Assembly (NCBI GenBank): GCA_002317155.1
Contig: DCIR01000003.1
Coordinates: 1-6,142 of the forward strand
DNA: 6,142 bases
Direction of reading: 5' to 3'
From: Lachnospiraceae bacterium UBA1721
Lineage (GTDB): Bacteria > Bacillota > Clostridia > Lachnospirales > Lachnospiraceae
The position numbers were made by a program, and so were the translations under genes. Of the stretch, positions 1 through 5,966 are shown piece by piece; position 1 is the first letter of the stretch, and each line of letters starts with the position of its first letter. The notes under the pieces were generated by a model. That model saw nothing but the letters and a program-made list of their open reading frames with translations, made no database searches and had not been told where the DNA came from.

Positions 1-1075
1 GTCTGGTTCCTGCGGGTCTCTGTGCAGGTGCTCCGTTAGGTCTTGCTCCTGCATTTTCCTTCTTGGCAGCATTGTTAGCAAGACGATCTTTTCTAGCCTT
101 CTCAGCATCAGCGAAAGCTGACTTATCGCCAAGCTCTCTGAGCTTAAGGAAGAAGTATACTGCTGCTGCAGTAGCACCGATTGCAATAATGATAAAGATG
201 ATGAGCCATACAGTCTTAGCTGCTCCACCCTTCTTGCCGGTGGTGAACTCATTATTCTCATACTTCTGAACAATGTTAAGTACGTCTGTTACAGGGTACT
301 TTCTGTTATTTGCATAATCATAGAAAATCCAAGCACCTGCTTCCTGACCTACTGCATAAGGATCGGTAGGAGCTGTAGCTTCGGGAGTAGAATCAGGGGT
401 GGTAGAAGTATCGGGCTCGGTAGCTGCAGGAGTATCTGTCTCTGAAGTAATAGGAGTCAGGGTTCCGCTCAAGGTAATAAAGTCAGATCTGATAAATCCC
501 TTAACAGTGCTTCCGTCGCTGGTGTACTCTACATAGTACCATTCTCTTCCGTCTGTACCGGTCTTGGTTCCGTTAACGGTAAGTGTTGTTCCGCTTGCTG
601 CGCTTGATACGATAGTACTTGATGTACTTGCATCAGCTCTTACTCTTACAGCCTGTCCACCACTTACAGTACCGCTGATAGGATTAACTGCGGTAACAGT
701 ATCATCGATATTGGTAACAGTTCCATCCTCACCGATAGTAGGAGGTGTAGTTCCGTCGGTAATGGTAGCAAGGTCTGAACGTACATAACCTACTGTGGTT
801 GCATTTACGTAGATCTGATACCATACATATCCATCAGCTCCGGTCTTCTGACCAAGAATCTGAATTGTCTCATCTTTGCTCTTAGAACCGATTGAATTAC
901 TTGTAGTACTTGCATCAGCTCTAACATTACAAGTTGTTGCTGTAATCTTACCGGCACTGTCAGCCAAGCTGACGATTGTTGACATGCTGACTGCAACTCC
1001 AAGTACTACTACTGTTATTGCTGTCATCGCTGCTTTTTTTATTTTACTAAATACCGGTATGTCTCTATATCGCAT
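1..1075 (-). CDS. SH3b-repeat exported single-pass membrane protein, 3' end off the left edge
   Basis: An open frame of 358 codons starts at an ATG at 1073-1075 and runs off the window without a stop, so it is partial at its C-terminus. A GGGGAGG ribosome binding site (1085-1091) lies 9 nt upstream. Residues 1-38 look like a signal peptide: basic start (MRYRD, KIKK), a hydrophobic core at about 17-36, and a likely cleavage after SLA (36-38). Two bacterial SH3-like modules follow, at about 44-105 and 135-202, each with an RADAST motif near its start (52-57 and 146-151) and an RSD motif near its end (GYVRSD, GFIRSD). A Thr/Pro/Ser-rich linker (205-240), a folded-looking stretch (240-275) and a strong transmembrane helix (about 288-311) come next. 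A charged, Ala/Pro-rich tail then begins. SH3b domains often bind peptidoglycan or other wall components, so a wall-associated or sensing role is inferred; no catalytic domain is visible. The two modules share an exact 17-base DNA match (624-640, 906-922). Confidence 0.85.
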   Translation of the reverse strand, partial: MRYRDIPVFSKIKKAAMTAITVVVLGVAVSMSTIVSLADSAGKITATTCNVRADASTTSNSIGSKSKDETIQILGQKTGADGYVWYQIYVNATTVGYVRSDLATITDGTTPPTIGEDGTVTNIDDTVTAVNPISGTVSGGQAVRVRADASTSSTIVSSAASGTTLTVNGTKTGTDGREWYYVEYTSDGSTVKGFIRSDFITLSGTLTPITSETDTPAATEPDTSTTPDSTPEATAPTDPYAVGQEAGAWIFYDYANNRKYPVTDVLNIVQKYENNEFTTGKKGGAAKTVWLIIFIIIAIGATAAAVYFFLKLRELGDKSAFADAEKARKDRLANNAAKKENAGARPNGAPAQRPAGTR

Positions 1076-1119
1076 GGACTAAAACCTCCCCAAAAACTTA
1101 ATTTATTCAATACAGAAAT

Positions 1120-1148
1120 ATAATATCACACAAAGTAGCGTCATTCCA
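1120..1148 (-). promoter_or_regulatory. candidate promoter of the SH3b membrane protein gene
   Basis: On the minus strand a -10 box TATTAT (1120-1125) is preceded directly by TGA (1126-1128), giving an extended -10 element. A weak -35, TGGAAT (1143-1148), sits 17 bp upstream. The start codon follows about 45 nt downstream with a good ribosome binding site. No strong terminator separates this gene from purD, so some readthrough from the pur genes is possible. The call is a motif match only. Confidence 0.45.
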
Positions 1149-1184
1149 CTAATTTACGTGAAAATTTGTTAAGTTTTCTTAATC

Positions 1185-2462
1185 CTACGCTTCATCGATA
1201 GCACGGCCAATATCGTGTCTCATATACTTATTATCAAACTTAACCCACTCGGTAGCTTCGTATGCTTTTGCTCTTGCTTCCTTGAGATCTTTACCTGTAG
1301 CGGTAACGCCGAGAACACGGCCTCCGTTAGTAACAATCTCACCCTTATCATTGAACTTGGTACCTGCATGGAAGCAGTAGAAATCATCCTTGCCGTCAAA
1401 TGCCTCGAGTCCGGTGATAGGGAATCCCTTCTCGTAAGCTACAGGATATCCGTCGCTTGCAAGTACTACACATACTGCCGCATTATCTTCGAACTGAAGG
1501 TCAACCTTATCAAGAGTGCCATCGATACATGCATCAACCACATCAATGATATCATTCTTCATTCTTGTAAGAACAACCTGTGCCTCTGGATCACCGAATC
1601 TAGCATTGTACTCAAGCACTCTGGGTCCCTTGGGAGTGAGCATAAGACCAAAGAAGATAACACCCTTAAAAGGTCTTCCCTCAGCCTTCATTGCATCAAC
1701 GGTTGCCTGGAAAATATACTTTTTGCAGAAATCATCTACCTCGTCAGTATAGAAGGGGCTGGGTGAGAAGTTACCCATACCACCGGTATTGAGTCCCTGA
1801 TCTCCGTCCTTCGCACGCTTGTGGTCCTGAGCTGAAGACATAATCTTAACGATATTACCATCAACGAATGAAAGTACGCTTACCTCACGTCCGGTCATAA
1901 ACTCTTCGATAACCATTCTGTTACCTGCAGTACCGAACTTCTTGTCCTGCATAATTTCCTTAACACCGTCAATTGCTTCCTCAAGATTCTGGCAGATAAG
2001 AACGCCCTTACCGAGTGCAAGACCGTCAGCCTTAAGAACGATGGGGAACTCAGCCTTAGTCTTAAGATACTCGATAGCTGCATCTGCATCATCAAAGTTC
2101 TCATATGCTGCGGTAGGAATATTGTACTTCTTCATAAGATCCTTTGAAAAAGCCTTACTTCCCTCGAGGATAGCTGCATTCTTCTTAGGTCCGAAAGCTC
2201 TGATGCCGGCTGCCTCGAGCTCATCTACAAGACCACCTACAAGAGGATCATCCATACCTACGATTACAAGATCAATTGCATTTTCCTTAGAAAAAGCAAC
2301 AATTTTATCAAATTCCATTGCCCCGATCGGCACGCACTCAGCAAGTGCTGCGATACCTGCATTTCCGGGTGCACAATAAATTTTATCTACTCTTGAACTC
2401 TTTGCTACGCTTGTTGCGATTGCATGCTCTCTTCCGCCGCTACCTACAATAAGAACCTTCAT
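1185..2462 (-). CDS. purD: Phosphoribosylamine-glycine ligase (GAR synthetase)
   Basis: This 425-residue cytosolic ATP-grasp enzyme joins 5-phosphoribosylamine and glycine using ATP to form glycinamide ribonucleotide, step 2 of de novo purine synthesis. Length is normal for bacterial PurD. Visible landmarks are the N-terminal GSGGREHA (8-15), APGNAG (31-36), the ATP-grasp entry EGSKAFSKDLM (100-110), KADGLALGKGV (144-154), the signature QDHKRAKDGDQGLNTGGMG (212-230) and the metal/ATP-site segment EYNARFGDPEAQ (284-295). The C-terminal HAGTKF and TNGGRVLGVTA blocks are also present. At 69-74 the usual GPEAPL is GMDDPL, which I believe is common in clostridial homologues. The ATG at 2460-2462 has an AAGGAG site (2470-2475) 7 nt upstream. 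It is the last pur gene of the run, 26 nt after purN. No convincing terminator follows; TTAAG-AAAA-CTTAA at 1169-1182 is a weak AT hairpin. Confidence 0.97.
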   Translation of the reverse strand: MKVLIVGSGGREHAIATSVAKSSRVDKIYCAPGNAGIAALAECVPIGAMEFDKIVAFSKENAIDLVIVGMDDPLVGGLVDELEAAGIRAFGPKKNAAILEGSKAFSKDLMKKYNIPTAAYENFDDADAAIEYLKTKAEFPIVLKADGLALGKGVLICQNLEEAIDGVKEIMQDKKFGTAGNRMVIEEFMTGREVSVLSFVDGNIVKIMSSAQDHKRAKDGDQGLNTGGMGNFSPSPFYTDEVDDFCKKYIFQATVDAMKAEGRPFKGVIFFGLMLTPKGPRVLEYNARFGDPEAQVVLTRMKNDIIDVVDACIDGTLDKVDLQFEDNAAVCVVLASDGYPVAYEKGFPITGLEAFDGKDDFYCFHAGTKFNDKGEIVTNGGRVLGVTATGKDLKEARAKAYEATEWVKFDNKYMRHDIGRAIDEA

Positions 2463-2488
2463 GATTTTTCTCCTTTATATACACCTTA

Positions 2489-3112
2489 TTACTTTCTTAC
2501 AACCTTGTTGTTAACAACTTCAATTCTGTCATTTGCAATATCATCAATTGCCTGAGGAAGCAATATCCACTCAGCCTGCTCCATTACTCTTCTCTGAAGA
2601 ATCTCTGCGGTATCTCCGTCTTCAACCGCAACGGGCTTCTGTGCGATGATAGGTCCTTCGTCCATTCCCTCGTTTACAAAATGAACTGTGGCTCCGGTAT
2701 ATTTTACTCCACGCTCCAATGCCTTCTCGTGAACCTTGAGTCCATAATATCCGACTCCGCAGAACGAAGGGATAAGTGAAGGATGGATATTAACGATACG
2801 ATTTGAATACTCCTTAACAAGAGCCTCGGGTATTCTTACAAGGAATCCTGCCAATACCACAAGATCAGCTCCGGTCTCCTTTACCTTGGCAAGGAGCGCA
2901 TCATTAAATTCAGCTCTGTCTGCAAAATCCTTAGGTGAAAGCACATACGCAGGAATGCCTGCCTTTTGGGCTCTCTCAATACTCTTTACACCGTAGTTGT
3001 TGGAAATAACTCCCACAAACTCGGTATTGGTAATCTTACCTGATGCAACTGCATCAATAATAGCCTGAAGATTGGTTCCGCCTCCGGATACACATACAAC
3101 GACCTTTAACAT
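2489..3112 (-). CDS. purN: Phosphoribosylglycinamide formyltransferase (GART, folate-dependent)
   Basis: The product transfers a formyl group from 10-formyltetrahydrofolate to GAR, giving FGAR (step 3 of purine synthesis). With the start chosen here it has 207 residues, the usual PurN size. Key features are the phosphate-binding SGGGTNLQAI (9-18), SNNYG (37-41), VNIHPSLIPSFCG (107-119) with the catalytic Asn108 and His110, and the GMDEGPII block (149-156) with the catalytic Asp151. The CGVGYYGLKVHE segment (118-129) is of the type seen in clostridial PurN. The frame is open further upstream to a TTG at 3139, but the ATG at 3110-3112 is preferred. It begins just before the conserved VVVCVSGGG strand, and the ribosome binding site GAGGTGA (3118-3124) lies inside the longer version. 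purN follows purM after a 149-nt gap that holds an inverted repeat. Confidence 0.96.
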   Translation of the reverse strand: MLKVVVCVSGGGTNLQAIIDAVASGKITNTEFVGVISNNYGVKSIERAQKAGIPAYVLSPKDFADRAEFNDALLAKVKETGADLVVLAGFLVRIPEALVKEYSNRIVNIHPSLIPSFCGVGYYGLKVHEKALERGVKYTGATVHFVNEGMDEGPIIAQKPVAVEDGDTAEILQRRVMEQAEWILLPQAIDDIANDRIEVVNNKVVRK

Positions 3113-3117
3113 TTTGT

Positions 3118-3124
3118 TCACCTC
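3118..3124 (-). promoter_or_regulatory. ribosome binding site deciding the purN start
   Basis: GAGGTGA on the minus strand, 5 nt before the ATG at 3110-3112. Its position excludes the nine-codon-longer TTG start at 3139, because the site would then lie inside the coding sequence. Confidence 0.75.
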
Positions 3125-3168
3125 AATATACACGTGCAAAACTCATAATTGTATCAGTCATTAACAGC

Positions 3169-3223
3169 ATAAAGCATAAACGAACTGTCTGCTGTTTGGC
3201 ACGCAGTCACATTTATGCTTTAT
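3169..3223. repeat. perfect 12-bp inverted repeat with tandem heptamers in the purM-purN gap
   Basis: ATAAAGCATAAA at 3169-3180 is matched exactly by its reverse complement TTTATGCTTTAT at 3212-3223, enclosing 31 bases. The left arm belongs to two head-to-tail copies of GCATAAA (3167-3173, 3174-3180), and the right arm carries one inverted copy (3212-3218). Inside the loop, ACTG (3184-3187) and CAGT (3204-3207) can pair as a second stem. In RNA of the pur operon this would be a long hairpin between purM and purN. It lacks a following U-run, so it does not look like a standard terminator. An RNA-processing or stability hairpin, an operator, or a remnant of a small repeat element are all possible. 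Confidence 0.7.
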
Positions 3224-3261
3224 CTAAAATGCCGCCATAATTGCGACACACAATTTGCAAA

Positions 3262-4293
3262 TTAAATTACATCTACACCCTTCTCGCCGGCAACGATAGA
3301 ACCAACGATATAAGGCTTCTCTCCTGCAGACTTGATAGCTTCCATTGTCTTATCTACATCAGCGGGATCTACAGCAAGCACCATTCCAAGGCCCATGTTG
3401 TAGGTGTTGTACATCATCTGATCTGCAACATCACCCTTCTTCTGCATAAGCTTGAAAATAGCGGGTACTTCGTAGCTGTCCTTCTTAACCTGTGCGCGAA
3501 CTCCGTCGTGAAGCATTCTGGGAATATTCTCGTAGAATCCACCACCGGTGATATGGCTGCAGCCCTTAACCTTAACGCCTGCATCCTTAATAGCCTTCAT
3601 AGCCTTTACATAGATAATGGTAGGAGCAAGAAGCGCCTCACCAAGAGTAGTTCCGAGCTCATCATAATATGTATTGAGGCTCTCGGTTGTCATATCAAAA
3701 ATCTTTCTAACAAGTGAAAATCCGTTAGAGTGAACACCTGAAGAAGCAATTCCGATAAGTGTATCACCTGCTGCGATGGTCTCACCGGTAATAAGATCCT
3801 TCTTATCTACAACACCTACTGAGAAACCGGCGATATCATACTCATCCTCAGGCATAAGTCCGGGATGCTCTGCAGTCTCACCACCAACAAGTGCACAGCC
3901 TGACTGCTTACAGCCCTCTGCAACACCCTTAACGATAGTAGCAATCTTCTCGGGATAGTTCTTACCGCATGCAATGTAGTCAAGGAAGAAAAGAGGTTCT
4001 CCACCTGCACATGCAACATCATTTACACACATTGCAACTGCATCGATACCGATGGTGTCATGCTTATCCATTAAGAAAGCAAGCTTAACCTTGGTTCCGC
4101 AACCGTCTGTACCCGAAAGAAGGATGGGCTCCTCCATTCCCTTGAATGCCTCTGCTGAGAATGCACCTGAGAATCCACCGATTCCGCCGAGAACCTCGGG
4201 GCGATTGGTTGCCTTAACGTACTGCTTCATAAGCTCTACTGACTTGTAGCCTGCTTCGATATCAACACCTGACTGCTTATAATCTAATGCCAT
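3262..4293 (-). CDS. purM: Phosphoribosylformylglycinamidine cyclo-ligase (AIR synthetase)
   Basis: This 343-residue PurM-superfamily enzyme uses ATP to cyclise FGAM to 5-aminoimidazole ribonucleotide, step 5 of purine synthesis; PurM is usually a cytosolic homodimer. Length matches the family. Visible are the Gly-rich GGIGGFSGAF (36-45), the signature LLSGTDGCGTKVKLAF (58-73), DAVAMCVNDVACAGGEPLFF (84-103) typical of the superfamily, LVGGETAEHPG (135-145), DIAGFSVGVVDK (153-164), IASSGVHSNGFSLVR (182-196) and GCSHITGGGFYENIPR (244-259). The ATG at 4291-4293 is preceded by AAAGGTAGGA (4301-4310), a weaker ribosome binding site than those of its neighbours. It lies 63 nt downstream of purE. 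A 12-bp palindrome, AATTTGCAAATT (3252-3263), overlaps its stop codon. Confidence 0.97.
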   Translation of the reverse strand: MALDYKQSGVDIEAGYKSVELMKQYVKATNRPEVLGGIGGFSGAFSAEAFKGMEEPILLSGTDGCGTKVKLAFLMDKHDTIGIDAVAMCVNDVACAGGEPLFFLDYIACGKNYPEKIATIVKGVAEGCKQSGCALVGGETAEHPGLMPEDEYDIAGFSVGVVDKKDLITGETIAAGDTLIGIASSGVHSNGFSLVRKIFDMTTESLNTYYDELGTTLGEALLAPTIIYVKAMKAIKDAGVKVKGCSHITGGGFYENIPRMLHDGVRAQVKKDSYEVPAIFKLMQKKGDVADQMMYNTYNMGLGMVLAVDPADVDKTMEAIKSAGEKPYIVGSIVAGEKGVDVI

Positions 4294-4356
4294 TTTTTAA
4301 TCCTACCTTTTTATTTGAATTAATCGGTTAATAATATTCACTGAAAATCTTCGCTA

Positions 4357-4869
4357 TTACTTCTCAAGATATGCCTTGTAACCAATCTCCTGAAGCTTAG
4401 CATCCTTGGCAACAACCTGATCCTTAAGCTTAGCTGAGTAAGCCTTGAGCTTTCCGAGAAGATCCGAATCAGATGTAGCAAGAATCTTTGCTGCGAGAAG
4501 GCCTGCATTTGCACCGCCGTTAATAGCTACGGTAGCAACAGGAATTCCCGAAGGCATCTGTACTATAGAATATAATGAATCACGTCCTCCGAGTGAAGTA
4601 GTATGCATCGGAATGCCGATAACGGGCATCGGGAAAATCGCTGCGCACATACCGGGAAGGTGTGCTGCCATACCGGCACCTGCAATAATAACCTTAAAGC
4701 CCTTATCCTCTGCAGTCTTAGCATAATCAAAGAATACATCGGGCTCTCTGTGTGCGCTGATGATAGTCATCTCATAAGGAATGCCGAGTTCCTCTAAAAT
4801 GTCTGCTGCCTTAGCCATTACGGGCATATCAGAATCACTGCCCATCACAATACCAACTTTTCCGCTCAT
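4357..4869 (-). CDS. purE: N5-carboxyaminoimidazole ribonucleotide mutase (PurE, class I type)
   Basis: This 170-residue enzyme acts at step 6 of purine synthesis, converting N5-CAIR to CAIR (class I). Motifs are GSDSDMPVM (10-18), ISAHREPD (37-44) with the active-site His40, and AGAGMAAHLPGM (63-74), followed by the MPVIGIPM block (81-88) and GGRDSLYSIVQMPSGIPVATV. Size and motifs fit class I PurE, which normally works with PurK; no purK is in the window, so the actual carboxyl donor is unresolved. The frame extends upstream to a TTG at 4914, but the ATG at 4867-4869 is right: an AAGGAGGT site (4874-4881) lies just before it and the conserved strand GKVGIVMG begins at residue 3. It is the first gene of the purE-M-N-D run, with a promoter at 4935-4963. 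Confidence 0.97.
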   Translation of the reverse strand: MSGKVGIVMGSDSDMPVMAKAADILEELGIPYEMTIISAHREPDVFFDYAKTAEDKGFKVIIAGAGMAAHLPGMCAAIFPMPVIGIPMHTTSLGGRDSLYSIVQMPSGIPVATVAINGGANAGLLAAKILATSDSDLLGKLKAYSAKLKDQVVAKDAKLQEIGYKAYLEK

Positions 4870-4873
4870 GGGG

Positions 4874-4881
4874 ACCTCCTT
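4874..4881 (-). promoter_or_regulatory. strong ribosome binding site deciding the purE start
   Basis: AAGGAGGT on the minus strand, close to the anti-Shine-Dalgarno ideal, with 4 nt to the ATG at 4867-4869. It rules out the 15-codon-longer TTG start at 4914. Confidence 0.85.
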
Positions 4882-4906
4882 GAATATTTCATTGGTAAGT
4901 AACCGT

Positions 4907-4927
4907 GTGCGCAAAACCCTTTTGCAC
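4907..4927 (-). promoter_or_regulatory. hairpin at the predicted 5' end of the pur mRNA
   Basis: The transcript would read GUGCAAAA-GGG-UUUUGCGCAC. GCAAAA (4920-4925) pairs exactly with UUUUGC (4911-4916) around a GGG loop, and an outer GU/AC pair closes it across a two-base bulge. The likely transcription start (about 4928-4929) lies one or two bases before it, so the stem would be almost at the 5' terminus. Terminal 5' hairpins are known to stabilise some bacterial mRNAs; that role here is inference. Confidence 0.4.
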
Positions 4928-4934
4928 CTTTTAT

Positions 4935-4963
4935 ATTGTACTAAAAAAATATATGCTATGCAA
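4935..4963 (-). promoter_or_regulatory. sigma-A-type promoter of the purEMND run
   Basis: On the minus strand the -35 TTGCAT (4958-4963) and -10 TACAAT (4935-4940) are separated by exactly 17 bp, and the spacer contains a T7 tract. The predicted start is near 4928-4929, giving a leader of about 60 nt before purE. That is too short for a purine riboswitch aptamer plus expression platform, and I saw no Bacillus-type PurBox (core CCGAAC) here, so purine regulation, if any, is not readable from this site. Confidence 0.7.
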
Positions 4964-4985
4964 TTAGCGAAATTCTCTTATTTTT

Positions 4986-5014
4986 TTGATTTTTCATGCA
5001 AAATATGGTAATAT
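4986..5014 (+). promoter_or_regulatory. divergent promoter of the SDR gene
   Basis: The -35 TTGATT (4986-4991) and -10 TAATAT (5009-5014) are 17 bp apart, with TGG (5006-5008) before the -10 forming an extended element. Transcription would start near 5021, leaving a leader of about 95 nt. The -35 boxes of this promoter and the purE promoter are only 22 bp apart, back to back, so one bound regulator could affect both. Confidence 0.55.
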
Positions 5015-5031
5015 TTTTTTCGTGGGTAAAC

Positions 5032-5071
5032 ATTATGCAGCGAGGTAAAAATGGGGTTCATCGCGCATAAT
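5032..5071 (+). promoter_or_regulatory. inverted repeat / stem-loop in the SDR leader
   Basis: ATTATGC (5032-5038) plus GCGA (5040-5043) pairs with TCGC (5061-5064) plus GCATAAT (5065-5071). This gives 11 base pairs interrupted by one bulged A (5039), with a 17-nt loop. It lies just downstream of the predicted transcription start, so it could be an operator or an RNA regulatory stem. No U-run follows the stem, so it is not a simple attenuator terminator. Confidence 0.5.
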
Positions 5072-5115
5072 ATCATTAGTACATAATAAATTTATTTATG
5101 GAGGTATTTTAAGAA

Positions 5116-5889
5116 ATGAAGAACTATTTTGATCTTACCGGACAGGTAGCAATCGTTACCGGTGCTTCAACAGGACTCGGCGTACAGATGGCTAAGGCTC
5201 TTGCTAACCAGGGCTGCAACATCGTATGCATGGCTCGTAGACAGAACCTTATCGATGAGGTTGCTGCTGACATCGCTAAAGAGTACGGTGTAAAGGCTAT
5301 CGGAATCAGGTGTGATATCACCGATACCGAGAGCGTAGAGGCTGCTGTTGATGCTACCCTCAAAGAGTTCGGCAGAATCGATATCCTTATCAACAACGCA
5401 GGTACCGGCGGAGTAATCCCCGCTGAGGACATGCCCGATGAGACCTTCCAGCACGAGATGGACATCGACCTCTTCGGAACATTTAAGATGGCTCGTTCAG
5501 TAGCTAAGAAGGCAATGCTTCCCGCTAAGTACGGTCGTATCATCAACATCGCTTCAATGTATGGTCTTGTAGGTAACAAGATTGCTCCTACCGCTTGCTA
5601 TCACGCAGCTAAGGGTGGTGTTGTTAACCTCACCAGAGCACTCGCAGCAGAGTGGGGCGAGAAGGGAATCAACACCAACTCAATCTGCCCCGGATATTTC
5701 TACACCCCTCTTACTGAGGAAACTCTTAACAGCGAGTTCTTCCAGAACTATGCTAAGACTATGATTCCTCTTGCAAGATACGGAAACGAGGGTGAACTTG
5801 ATTCAGCTGCTATCTTCCTTGCTTCTCCCGCTTCATCATATGTAAACGGACAGAACATCGCAGTAGACGGCGGATACACTTGCATGTAA
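5116..5889 (+). CDS. Classical short-chain dehydrogenase/reductase (gluconate 5-dehydrogenase / FabG-like)
   Basis: This 257-residue cytosolic Rossmann-fold oxidoreductase is of normal classical-SDR length. The cofactor motif TGASTGLG (15-22) and CDIT (66-69) are present, NNAG (93-96) is intact, and catalytic Ser147 and the YxxxK pair Tyr162/Lys166 are in place. CPGYFYTPLT (191-200) and the C-terminal NGQNIAVDGGY (244-254) are typical. Arg41-Arg42 at the end of the second strand, with no acidic residue there, suggests NADP(H). The fourth tetrad residue, usually Asn in a NLxG-like motif, appears as Asp118 in DLFG. Similarity by eye is to proteins labelled gluconate 5-dehydrogenase, 2-deoxy-D-gluconate dehydrogenase or 3-oxoacyl-ACP reductase; the substrate cannot be fixed from sequence. 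The ATG at 5116 has GGAGGT (5100-5105) 10 nt upstream. Codon use leans to C-ending codons (ATC, AAC, TTC) more than the neighbours, which hints at high expression. It is monocistronic, with its own promoter and terminator. Confidence 0.93.
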   Translation: MKNYFDLTGQVAIVTGASTGLGVQMAKALANQGCNIVCMARRQNLIDEVAADIAKEYGVKAIGIRCDITDTESVEAAVDATLKEFGRIDILINNAGTGGVIPAEDMPDETFQHEMDIDLFGTFKMARSVAKKAMLPAKYGRIINIASMYGLVGNKIAPTACYHAAKGGVVNLTRALAAEWGEKGINTNSICPGYFYTPLTEETLNSEFFQNYAKTMIPLARYGNEGELDSAAIFLASPASSYVNGQNIAVDGGYTCM

Positions 5890-5929
5890 GCAAGCCTATC
5901 GTAGCATCTCTTTTTTGAAGTAAAAAACG

Positions 5930-5966
5930 AAAGGACGGCTGATTCAATTCAGTCGTCCTTTTTCTT
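5930..5966 (+). terminator. intrinsic terminator of the SDR gene
   Basis: AAAGGACGGCTGA (5930-5942) pairs with TCAGTCGTCCTTT (5949-5961) over 13 bp, including one G-U pair, around a six-base loop (TTCAAT). A T-rich tail (TTTTTCTT, 5959-5966) follows. It begins 40 nt after the SDR stop codon. An A-run upstream (5922-5927) means it could also stop transcription arriving on the minus strand. Confidence 0.92.

Noticed and set aside
1169..1182. TTAAG-AAAA-CTTAA hairpin just after purD as a terminator
   Set aside because: The stem has only five pairs, four of them A-T, and the bases that follow are AACAAATTTTC rather than a clean U-run.
1215..1766. 183-codon plus-strand frame inside purD
   Set aside because: It lies antisense to well-conserved purD sequence, and its translation shows no coherent domain.
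3113..3160. Internal promoter for purN (TACAAT preceded by TGA at about 3145-3153)
   Set aside because: An extended -10 match is present, but no acceptable -35 lies at 16-18 bp. In AT-rich DNA this alone is weak, and the genes are co-oriented and can be transcribed from purE.
3252..3263. AATTTGCAAATT palindrome at the purM stop as an operator
   Set aside because: It is AT-rich and short, overlaps a stop codon inside an operon, and has no other copy in the window.
4870..5030. Purine riboswitch or PurR box in front of purE
   Set aside because: The leader is about 60 nt, too short for aptamer plus platform; none of the conserved purine-aptamer loops or a CCGAAC-type box was seen.
5124..5579. 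Long open frame on the minus strand inside the SDR gene
   Set aside because: It is fully antisense to a clear SDR, has no ribosome binding site or recognisable motif, and is explained by the codon bias of the sense gene.
5911..5927. TTTTTT-GAAGT-AAAAAA as a separate terminator
   Set aside because: The stem is pure A-T and has no U-run after it; the strong GC-containing terminator follows immediately.
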